A stretch of DNA of 64,000 bases, from NCBI GenBank assembly GCA_009792885.1, contig WMCF01000016.1, positions 14,971,471 to 15,035,470 on the forward strand, given 5' to 3'. Source of the DNA: Eremophila alpestris peregrina. Taxonomy: Eukaryota; Chordata; Aves; Passeriformes; Alaudidae. The notes below the pieces were generated by a model, which searched no databases, was not told the DNA's origin, and saw only the letters and a list, made by a program, of their open reading frames with translations. The translations under genes were made by a program, and so were the position numbers. Of the stretch, positions 55,295 to 64,000 are shown piece by piece. How positions within the stretch are numbered: the first letter of the stretch is position 1; the number at the start of each line of letters is the position of its first letter.

Positions 55295-58200
55295 CTTAAA
55301 GGAACACAGCAACCATATATCCCTGAAAATATCCACAAATGAGATGGGGTTAAAACCAAAACAAAGCCTCTGTGCATTATCTTAACATCTTACCATCTCA
55401 TCAGATAACAGAATCTGACTGAATTTCCTCAGTGTTGGAGCTCTTGATACCTGACACCCTTGAGACATCACTCAAAGCAGGAGCCACCTGTGTTACCTCA
55501 GGTGAATCTACAGTAGCTGAAGAGGTTCTTTATTCCTCCCAGCTGAGCAGCAAAAGCACATGGTACTACAAGCTGATGTCATGTGATGGTCTAAATTCAT
55601 TGACTTGATGGTCTCCAGCTTGTTCTTTTTGATTGATGAGACAACTTACAGCTGCAAATCCAAGGGGATTTGGGAAAAAACTGAAAATCCCCCCCTGTTT
55701 GACTGAGAACATCACAGTGTGAATTGCTCCCCTCTGTACTGCCTCTGTTCTTTGCACAAACAGAATCTTAATCTCCTGAACCTCACATTAACACCAAAAA
55801 TCAATCTTTTTCAAAAGAGCTGCAAAACCAACCAAGAAATCAGAAAACACTGCTTGTGTTCTTTCCCAGCACGGTTTTCTCCAGTACTCAGAGGAATATA
55901 AAACCAACTATGAATAGGACTGTGGTGAGCAAGAAAATTGCATCAGTACATACACTTCCTTGTTCTCCCATCTATATTAACTGCAAAGAAAAGCTGTCAT
56001 AAGGGGAAGTAGAACACTTACATTGCTCAGAATCAACACTGGCAGCTGGCATGTTGAAATCAAATGTAAGGGGGTGTAGGCAGTAAACACCATAAAAACC
56101 TTTTTTTAATTTCAATTATTCATAAAAACCAACTACATTCTCAAATGTTCAAAATGCAAGAATCAGTTTTCTACCCTCAACAAAAGCAGGCAGCATGGGG
56201 GTATTTGTAAAACTTTGAGAGATTTTGGGTTTCTCTTATATGTAGCCCACACTTTCAATCTTTTAGGAACTCCAAGATGACATGGCCATGTACCTTCTAT
56301 ACAAACATGAAAAATAGGGTTTATTTAAGAAAGACCCAAAAAAAGCCAAATATTTAATGCAATTACTCCTCAAGAAAGAAAGGCTTTAAAAGCACCAAGC
56401 ATCACAAGAATTGACAATGCTTTAAACAGGCATCTCAGCAAAACAGTCAGGAAACTATTTACTTGTCTGGTTTATAAATGAAACATAGTTAAAGTTCCTT
56501 CAAATGAGCACAACTGTGGAGTGGTTGGGACATAAACATATCTCGTTTTAATCTCAAATTCTTAAGACTCTTATCTGATAACAACAAAGCCTCTGCAGTA
56601 ACTTTGTAATACAAACATGTAGAAATTCACATGATTGCATCTGACACCAGGATCTTCCCCAGCACAGGCTTCTACATCTCATCCTCCAAGAAAAAGAAAA
56701 TACACCCATCATTCCACTTAAACTCTGCTAGGCATTGAACATTACTCATCTTCAAATTCTAAAACACAGTAAATGAGGCACAGAGATGATAATTTCTCCT
56801 AGGTGTAATGCCTACCCACAGTCTCTCCCCTGCAGACAGTGCTCCTTACTCAATTACAGCTCTGCACAGGCAGCATCCAGAGAAGCAAACCCTGACCAAG
56901 TAGGAAAAACACAACTCAGCTCCAAGTTAGAAAAAATGGCAAGCAGACCAACATGAAGAAGAAACCCTTCCTTAATCAGTATGAAAAACTGCAAAGATAA
57001 GCAGTAGAAATTAATGTATGTTGTTATCAAGAGAATCTCTAAAGGTACAAGACTTCAGGAAAAGGCAGCCTAATTCCTGTTTCATTTGGACATCAGTCCA
57101 AATATTTATGGCAGCCAGACCTTCACATGACCAAATTCAGAATCTGTGCCATTGCCAATCCATAAAGAGCTCATGTCCTTCACAAAGTGTGCAAACATGC
57201 AGGAAAAGCCTGACAGAGAAGACAAGACTCTCACCCCAACCTTAAGGCAAAGCTGAAGACAATGAACAGTGCTCAAAGCACTTCAAAAAGTGAATCTACC
57301 CAACAGCCCACAGACCCGTGTAGAAGGTAATGGGTGGAAATTCCTGTCACCACCAGACTCTTCACACCTTGCACTACTATCAGAAAAGAGGAAATGAGAG
57401 CAGGCTTTGGTGGTTAGGCTTGGGACTGAGAGACCAATGAAATCCTGCTACAAAGTGGGGCTGTGAAAAAAAAAATGGCAGCAACAGCCATGACTTTTTG
57501 TTCAGAAATTACATTTTTGCAAAAGTCATCATAAAGGGAGTATCCATAAATGGAGTATTTGCATAAATTAAGTATCTGCTATCAGGATTAAAATCAGGTT
57601 TGTTTGCTGAAGGTTACAGGTACTGTAGATACAGTCTTAGCTCACAATAGGTTATTACACACTTGTTGAAAGTGATTTTGTACCAGTCTGCCTCAGAAAT
57701 CTTCAGATGACTAGTTCTTAACTTCCACCGGAGAATTTTTGCTTATATTTGTTGCAGAAAGTTTTATCTCTAACTTTTGTTTCTAATGTGAATGTTCAAA
57801 GTCACATCACCCCTTACTGTCATCCTGTCATATGGCAAAAATTAAGTGGCCCCAGGTAAAGAAGGTTTTCTGTATGTGAAAATACAAAAACAAATCCAGT
57901 TGTGGGAGGCCTTGGTAGTTCATCTCCTCCCCAGAGATCTCCTGGAACAAAGCAGTGATTTACCATGGGATTGGGAATTATTGGTGTGTCTACCCAGCTA
58001 CCAAAGGGATGAGATGTTCTAACTCAGCTTGAGACTGGTTTCTTTTTACAAAAAAGGCACAATTCAGAAACATGGATCAGAGACAGTAATGTCCTTTTCC
58101 TTTCCAACAGTTACCCTGTAATCACTATGAAATCCAGCATTTCTTACGATTTACTTAGAAGCTGACAGAGTACTGCTAAAGGATGTTCGCTAAGAACTGA

Positions 58201-60195
58201 TTTTTATCCCCCTCTCAAATCCACTGCACATAAAATGGGGTAATAAAGCCTTCTGAGCTGCATTAGAATCCATTCTGAGGAAAGACTCTCTCCAGCTGGA
58301 AGAGCATTTCCAAGCTTTTAGCACAGCTGAGTTGAAGACAAAAAATTACAGAAAATAGGCAGCAAGAAAGTCTCAGTACCAGGAAACACCTCAAATTTCT
58401 AAAGTCACATTAAGAGTTGAGAAGACTCTCCAGTTCATTTCCTGTGTGGATCAAATTTTTACATTTTTACTCAGTCCTAATCCAACTTGAACCCATTGAC
58501 TGAACAAAGACATGAGAGGCAAAGCTCTTTAGATCTTGCAAAATTTTCTACTGTAAAATGAGAAATTACTCTTGGTTTCAGAAAGACTTGAACAAAAGTG
58601 ATGCTCTAAATAATTGAAAGGCAGCTGTAGTTAACTAAAGGCTTGCTGCAACATTATATGGAAAGGTCACAAATTAAAATGGACTCTCTCTGACCATTAA
58701 ATACCCAAAGAGCATGAAATTAAATAAAATAGATTTTAAAGTACTGTTTCCAAACTTCATTGGAAATATTGAAATGAGGAAAACTCCTTGCCACAATTAG
58801 CTTCTGCTTTTCTCCTGTCATTCAAACTAGTTTTAGTTTTGCTTTGATAACATGACATTCATTAATTACTCATGCATATAAAGCTCCTCCAGATTTCAGC
58901 ATAACAGCAATCTACACAATTTTAAATGAGGATACTCATACAATTTATTACAGCATCATTGCTAATCAGATGACATTCTGTCCCAAACCAGGAAAACTTT
59001 ATTTAGATGTTCCAACCAAAAAGAAACCCCACATTTAATCATCCATAAGAACATATATCTGTACAAAATACTGCATACTTTAATTCACAGCAGAAGTAAA
59101 AAGGAAATTACTTTACATTACTCCGTTCCTTTGCTTTCACCCAAACTGTGATTAGCAATATATCAACTAGAGCTCTCGATTTTGAAGTTCATTTAAATTA
59201 GACTCTCCAACTATAAATTAACTATTAACTGATTTCTATGATGTCACACAGAACAAGGGAGGAACTTTGACATTACCTTATAACTATCAAATGAAATGTT
59301 CTGGCAAGAAGCTGGACATCAAATGGAATTTGGCGTTCCAGAATGGACTTTGCAGCAATGCAGCAGCTGGGTCCCAGCCCCTGCAATGCTGACACCCCCC
59401 CTGCACAGCAGGGTCTGGCACTGTCCGGAGAAACACCCAGTCACCACAGCACCACAAAAACACCGCGAATTTCATCACTGTCCTCGGCTAGAGCTCAATG
59501 AGGTAATTTAAGATGAAAACGTGAGAGCAATTACACATGACCTGTGCGAGTTATAAAGTGATGACAAAGGTCTGCATTGAAGTGTGGAGGTGTTTCCTCT
59601 GGTCCCTACACTTCACGCATTCCTGTGCCGCAGCCCATCCCTTAAATATCTCATTTTAACACAAAAGCTTACAGCACTTGAGGAAAAGCCGAGCCCCATC
59701 GCTCAGAGCAGAGCACGGGCTGGGGGAGCCCCGGCTGAAGGCCTCCAGCCTGGGGCACACCAGCCAAGGCTGAGGTGTCTGAGCTGAGCTCGCTGAGGCG
59801 GCGGCAGTGACCACAGAGCTACGGGGTCCGGCCCCTTTGTAAAACAACACCGGCGGCTTCTAAGTCACTAAAGAATATTTTAACCAACAGCACAGTAAAG
59901 ACTGAAGACACCTGAGGGCAACTCCCCGCCGGGCAAGGGCTCACTCCGAGCTCCGGCACCTCAAGCCCCGGTGCTTCCCCGTGTCCGGGTGACCAAGCCC
60001 TCACCCCAAACCCCACAGGAGCGCTGCCGCGGCCACAGCCCCTCGCTCGGCCCGGCACCGAGCCCAGGTGCGGAGCGGGGCTTCGGGCAGGGCCCAGCGC
60101 GGGGCTCCCGCTGAGGGCTCGGCCGCTCCCACACGCGGCCACCGCCAGGGCAGGGAGGGGACGGAGCCGCGGGGAGCCCGGGCAGGGACACCTCC

Positions 60196-60205
60196 GGGGC
60201 GGGGC
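60196..60205 (+). promoter_or_regulatory. GC box (Sp1-type)
   Basis: Perfect GGGGCGGGGC, about 30 bp upstream of the first donor and about 120 bp upstream of the probable main first exon. A similar GGGGCGGGGA is at 60280-60289. Confidence 0.6.
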
Positions 60206-60317
60206 GGCGGCGGGAGGAGCGGCGGCGGCAGGAGCAGGTGAGCGTGGCCGCAGCTGCGCCCGGGGGCGGAGCGGAGCGCGGGGCGGGGAGCGCCGGGCCG
60301 TGCTGGGCACACACTGC

Positions 60318-60427
60318 TCCCTCCCTCCCGCCCCTCCGCCCGCACTCCTTCGCTCTCGCTCTCAGTTTCCTGGGACAGCGCCCGAAACTTGGTGGCGGCC
60401 GCGGCTCCCGACGGCTCCCCGGACGCG
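60318..60427 (+). other. Probable non-coding first exon, plus strand
   Basis: The segment ends CCGGACGCG followed by gtgagtgcccg, a strong donor with GT at 60428, in the middle of the CpG island and just downstream of GC boxes and a pyrimidine-rich stretch. The transcription start is not visible; I place it somewhere in 60290-60365. There is no convincing start codon with a meaningful reading frame, so I read it as 5' untranslated. An alternative, more upstream first exon could end at 60237 (GGAGCAG followed by gtgagcgtgg). The gene would continue to the right, possibly via 63183-63384, and leave the window. Gene identity is unknown. Confidence 0.45.
60319..60341 (-). other. Quadruplex motif on minus strand in promoter
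   Basis: Five C runs (60319-60321, 60323-60325, 60327-60329, 60331-60334, 60339-60341) with loops of 1, 1, 1 and 4 bases. The minus strand therefore fits a tight G-quadruplex pattern, at the likely start region of the plus-strand exon. Confidence 0.7.
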
Positions 60428-60645
60428 GTGAGTGCCCGTACCTGCCCCCGGCGCGGCGCTGCCGCCGCCCGGCAGTTCCTGCCCCGCCTGGGGTGAAGGA
60501 GGAAGCGAGATGGGCTCCGGCTCCCTCCGGCCCGCCCGGCTTCCGTGGGGCGCTCGGCGGGCAGGGCGAGAGGGAGGGAGGGAGATCGAGAGTCCCCGGG
60601 GCTCCGCCGCCGTGCCCCGTGTGGCCCGGGCAGCGCCTCGGCGGC

Positions 60646-60669
60646 GGGGTGGGGCGGGCGGCGGCGGGG
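60646..60669 (+). other. Quadruplex motif on plus strand in CpG island
   Basis: G runs at 60646-60649, 60651-60654, 60656-60658 and 60666-60669 with loops of 1, 1 and 7 bases. It lies directly upstream of the 15-bp minisatellite. Confidence 0.65.
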
Positions 60670-60684
60670 CTGCGCCCCCGGCCC

Positions 60685-60804
60685 GGGGCTGCCTGCTGCG
60701 GGGCTGCCTGCTGCGGGGCTGCCTGCTGCGGGGCTGCCTGCTGCGGGGCTGCCTGCTCCGGGGCTGCCTGCTGCGGGGCTGCCTGCTCCGGGGCTGCCTG
60801 CTCC
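60685..60804. repeat. 15-bp minisatellite, eight units, in CpG island
   Basis: Eight head-to-tail copies of ggggctgcctgctgc, with a partial ninth (ggggc) at 60805. Units start at 60685, 60700, 60715, 60730, 60745, 60760, 60775 and 60790. The only variation is base 14: G in units 1-4 and 6, C in units 5, 7 and 8. The period is a multiple of three, so all frames stay open on both strands: minus AAPQQ or AAPEQ, GSPAA, PRSRQ; plus GCLLR, GLPAA, AACCG. A minus-strand ATG in strong context (aacATGG, 60815-60813) opens directly onto the AAPxQ frame and runs to 59961. I cannot tell whether this is coding; a non-coding repeat in a 5' region is at least as likely. Confidence 0.95.
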
Positions 60805-61010
60805 GGGGCCTCCATGTTGGGCTGCGGGGAGGGGGCTGCGGCCCCGGCCCCGTGCGGTGCTGGGGACCGGACCGGCCGCTCCGGAGCCGGGCAGGCGTGA
60901 CCCGCAGCGGGGAGAGCCTGGGGGCTGCGGGAGGGAGAGCGCTGAGCCCCGTGCGGGGAGGCGGCCAGAGCCCCGGGGTCGGTCCCTGACCGAAACATGG
61001 AGTTTCCTCC

Positions 61011-62951
61011 CGGCAGAAATGCCAGCTTTGATGCCACCAACTTTTTTTCGCACCCAGCCGCCCCGACTCTCTGTTTCGGTCTCCGTGCCACAGTGAATTT
61101 GAGCAGATGAAGTGCACGGTCTTTTAAATGGTCAGGTTTCCAGCTGAATGGCGACAGACAGTAAGAAGTGAAGAAGCAGGAATGCCTGATGCTTTTGTAT
61201 ACGTACATGCCAGGCGTGCATCTATTAAAAAATAGTTTTCAGTTCATTGCTAGATAATTCCCCGTTTGCATTAGGGCATGAAATATTAAAATAATTGGAT
61301 TACAGCATTCTGTGGTTACGTCTGACATCTGTTTACTCACGGGCCCTGACTGTTGCACCACTTCGCTTCTAGATTGTCCAAGTAGCGCAGAGCAGAACAA
61401 AGATCTGGACCTAGGAGGTTTCTGTGCAAGGATGGCATTGCCCTGTATCCCATCCCTTGATATGTCCGAGGAGAGATCTGCCGAGCAGATGGGTGTGGGA
61501 GAATCAGTTCTAGTGCTAGATCTTTACCTAGTTTTAGAGACTCATTTAAAGCCTGAACTGCAACACTTAGTATCTCTACAAATTCTCCGTGTCAAAATCC
61601 TTGATACACTTGTGGTGTGTTCAGTTCCTTTTAAATCTTTTTTGCTCTGGACTTGTATGGTCAATAGTCTGTTAACAATGAAATAGCAAATAAACTCTTC
61701 AGCTTTCCATCTATCATATAATGCTGTGCAGCACTGTGCTAATCAAGTAGGAAGCTATAACCAGCGTAGATTTCTGAGCAACGACATTATGAAGAAGTGC
61801 TTCTTAAGTGGTTAAGCAATAATTCATAAGCTTTTTTTTTTTTTAACTGTATATGCAGGATTTCCTGTTTATTTTAGTTCCTGAAAATGGCTATGTCAAA
61901 AATGAGCTGTTAGTCTTTGGATTGATAGATTTCAGTCACCCCAAGTCACTGCTGTGGGAACCTGCAAACACTGAGGAGAAAAGCAAACATAAGGCTGCAA
62001 ACCATAGGTTTCGATTTATTTTTTATGTGTTTCTCATCCTCACCTTGGATTTCATAGTAAAGTACAGGTGTGTGCTTTAAGACATTATTAAATGCTGGCA
62101 TTTTCAGTTTCTTTGACCCACATAGTTTTACTGTGTTTGTAAACTTGAATACACCCAAGTTCTAAGGAAGTATGATTTTCAGCATGAAGTGCATCACTTC
62201 TGGAACTTGGATAAAAAATTGAAAGGTGCAATAAGATATTTCACTTGTTGTTATTATTTGCCTGTACTTCTAAACACAAAAGAACTAAGATTTGGGAATC
62301 CTTTGAGAGTTTCATCCTACATCTCATAATTCAGATTTAGGTATAAAGGAATTGCTGCCACTCAGTGGCTGATACAAACATACAGAAAAATATGTTCAGT
62401 TACACAGATGTGATGTCTGTGTGGGTAATGAGAAAGTCATAAGGTGATTCTGCTCAGGCAGTATGTGTGACATAATTGATCATGAAGATGCTTGTATTGT
62501 TCTCACCAGAAAAGAGCTCATTGTTAATTTTTTTGCCATTTTGTACTTCATTAATTATAACCCACCTTTTCATTAGACACAATCATACAGTAAGGTCATT
62601 TTTTTTTATTGAATGGAGCAGTGAAATAGCATAATAGTTTTTACTTTTTGATCACCCAGCATAAATGAAAAGATGCTCAGTACAGAAAGAATTATTTAGA
62701 AACTATTTCTAAAATAAAAAAGCATTTTCTAGGTATATTTCTTAAAAAGAAATCTTTAGAAGAATCTCTCAAAGAGAACTTGGCTAATTGATGCTATATA
62801 GATCTAGGAAATAACAATGAATCTTGGAAAGATGTCATCTATTATTAAAGTAACTGATTTCCTGGGAAAAGCATAGAAGCTTTCAGGCCTCTGAGGTTAT
62901 TTCGATGTCTAAAAGCCACAGTCATTACAATTAAAGTTCATTCAGATTAAA
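61011..62951. other. Stretch without recognisable gene (possible intron 1)
   Basis: Composition falls back to AT-rich within about 100 bp of the island. A 124-codon ORF at 61312-61686 (plus) has a good acceptor-like sequence inside it at about 61373 but no partner donor and no recognisable domain. A T13 run is at 61832-61844. Nothing else recognised. Confidence 0.55.
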
Positions 62952-63096
62952 TCCCATCCCTGGAAGTGTTCAAGGCCAGGCTGAACAGGACTTTGAGCAA
63001 GCTGCTCTAGTGGAAGGTGTCCCTGCCCATGGCAGGGTGGTGGAACTTGGTGATTTTCAAGGTCCCTACCAACCTTAACCAGCCCCTGATTCTGGT
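62952..63096 (+). mobile_element. CR1 LINE 3' tail, plus strand
   Basis: In order: 'atcccatccctggaagtgtt', 'caaggccaggctgaacagga', 'gtgtccctgcccatggcagg', 'gtggtggaacttggtgattt', 'caaggtccctaccaacctta', then 'cctgattctgg'. This is the classic CR1 terminal block, about 145 bp, strongly 5'-truncated. Confidence 0.88.
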
Positions 63097-63182
63097 CAGT
63101 ACTTCAGGGCCTAGTAGTACAAATTAACCATCCATCCTTGTTCCCATTTGAAGGGCTGCACTGTCACCCTGCCTCTGTGCAG

Positions 63183-63384
63183 AGGCACAAATCTGCACCC
63201 TTGCCCATCCTCAGCTGGAGCTCAGCTCTGGCTGCTGCTCCCAAAAAGAGGAGCCCGTTCCTCACCTCTGACTGGAGGTGGGGCTGTGGCAGGCATGGAT
63301 GTGCCAGGTTCACTCGGAGGAGCTGCAGTGGCCCAAGCCCCAGTGTGCAGTGTAAATACCTTACAGGTGTTGGCCAGCGCTGAG
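63183..63384 (+). other. Candidate second exon of the plus-strand gene
   Basis: Acceptor 'cactgtcaccctgcctctgtgcag' ends at 63182; the 202-nt segment ends AGCGCTGAG and is followed by gtatgtgcctgg. Both are good splice signals. The segment is GC-richer than its surroundings and holds several CpGs. One frame is open throughout (one leading base, ends on a codon boundary) and contains an ATG in good context (ggcATGG, about 63294), opening MDVPGSLGGAAVAQAPVCSV. A second frame is open until a TGA at the last codon. It lies 2.8 kb from the probable first exon in the right orientation. I do not recognise the protein; it could be a 5'-UTR exon or chance. Confidence 0.3.
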
Positions 63385-64000
63385 GTATGTGCCTGGATCA
63401 TGTTCATTGACACAGGTATTTGAGTTCCCCAGTGCTAACTCAGGTGTGTCTCTTCCTGAGGCAGTCCCAGTGCATTGTGTGCCTGTAGTCCACAATCCCC
63501 TTCACTGCGTTTGCAAAGCGTGAACTTTAACGAGTACAGAGTGGAGGAAAAAAGGAATAGGCTGGGGATTGAACTGTTTGTTGCCAATGAGTCAGAGCTG
63601 AATGTGAAAGATGACAAGAAGGGATTTACCAGTGGAGTCTGGGGGCTGGCTGATTTCATTAGGAGCCAAATTCCTCTGTTAATCATCCACTGATGAGAAA
63701 GATTATGTGACTTTTTACTCTGGGGTTATCCTTGCGCTGAATGCAGCTTCTCCATCCTGCTTATCAGGTTCTGTCCAAAAGCTGCCTGAAAAGCACCAAA
63801 CCAACTTGTGTTCCATTAGTTTTTTAACTGCTGCTCTGTGACAGAACTTGTCACCTTTCTCTAAGTCTGCCTTTATCTGCATAATCCAAGTGCAGAATTT
63901 GTTTCTGTAGAGCTCCATGTGGAGCCAAAGGACAAGGAGCAGGAATAAGGGAAAGGGGAAAGCTGCACCCATTCAGAGCCATTTGGGTAGCACATTAAAA
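63385..64000. other. Right end without recognisable gene
   Basis: Contains a plus-strand ORF at 63475-63693 (72 codons) whose latter part looks protein-like (residues such as GIELFVANESELNVKDDKKG) and is preceded by an acceptor-like 'tccccttcactgcgtttgcaaag' ending at 63520. It terminates in TGA without an internal donor. No family recognised and no support beyond this. Confidence 0.4.

Larger units (their letters stand above)
41862..59919. other. Long stretch without confidently recognisable gene
   Basis: About 18 kb of AT-rich DNA. Features seen: small tandem duplications (45683-45712; 53422-53490), T/G-rich low complexity at 48778-48835, purine-rich DNA at 50615-50690, and a few splice-bounded candidates given separately. 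CpG content rises only from about 59600 as the island is approached. No known repeat family or protein domain recognised. Confidence 0.55.
59920..61010. promoter_or_regulatory. CpG island promoter
   Basis: A sharp rise to very GC-rich, CpG-dense sequence, unlike anything else in the window except the LTR core. It contains GC boxes matching the Sp1 consensus at 60196-60205 and 60280-60289, a pyrimidine-rich stretch at 60318-60364, and no obvious TATA box. Such islands in vertebrates mark promoters of broadly expressed genes. Two strong plus-strand donors lie inside (GT at 60238 and 60428), and one weaker minus-strand donor (GTACGG at 60441). Long ORFs on all six frames here are due to composition and the 15-bp repeat. 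Confidence 0.93.

Noticed and set aside
59961..61208. Very long ORFs on all frames across the CpG island (up to 415 codons, minus)
   Set aside because: GC-rich sequence is stop-poor in all frames and the 15-bp repeat keeps every frame open. No recognisable domain. Kept only as an open question for the frame starting at 60815.
1..64000. CRISPR arrays, operons, tRNA or rRNA genes
   Set aside because: None seen. The tandem repeats present are short vertebrate-type satellites or duplications, and nothing folds recognisably as tRNA.

Overview
The window looks like nuclear DNA from a bird, most likely a songbird. It carries chicken-repeat-1 (CR1) LINE tails in both orientations and a solo endogenous-retrovirus LTR of the kind seen in passerine genomes. 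It also has one sharp CpG island in otherwise AT-rich, CpG-poor DNA, with no long ORF track and no operons. I recognise no conserved protein-coding exon with confidence, so identity and synteny are left open.

Layout: 1-505 is the minus-strand 3' part of a CR1 element cut by the window edge. 506-8218 is unique-looking AT-rich DNA. 8219-12217 is a large inverted repeat: two arms of about 490 bp, roughly 97% identical by eye, facing each other across about 3 kb. 14118-14462 is a plus-strand CR1 tail. 14463-40995 is mostly unannotatable intergenic or intronic DNA with small tandem duplications and homopolymers. 40996-41861 is a solo LTR with a CpG-rich core. 41862-59919 is again AT-rich. 59920-61010 is a CpG island with GC boxes, two strong plus-strand splice donors (after 60237 and 60427), quadruplex motifs and an eight-unit 15-bp minisatellite. 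62952-63096 is a third CR1 tail, and a possible second exon lies at 63183-63384.

The simplest reading is that the island is the promoter and non-coding first exon of a plus-strand gene running off the right edge, with the left 60 kb upstream of it. The alternative is a minus-strand gene starting in the island with its introns to the left; a few splice-bounded minus-strand candidates keep this alive. Bidirectional use is also possible. Splice-signal candidates are given low confidence because chance exon-like pairs are common in vertebrate DNA. The inverted repeat is the clearest structure that standard gene or repeat categories do not explain.
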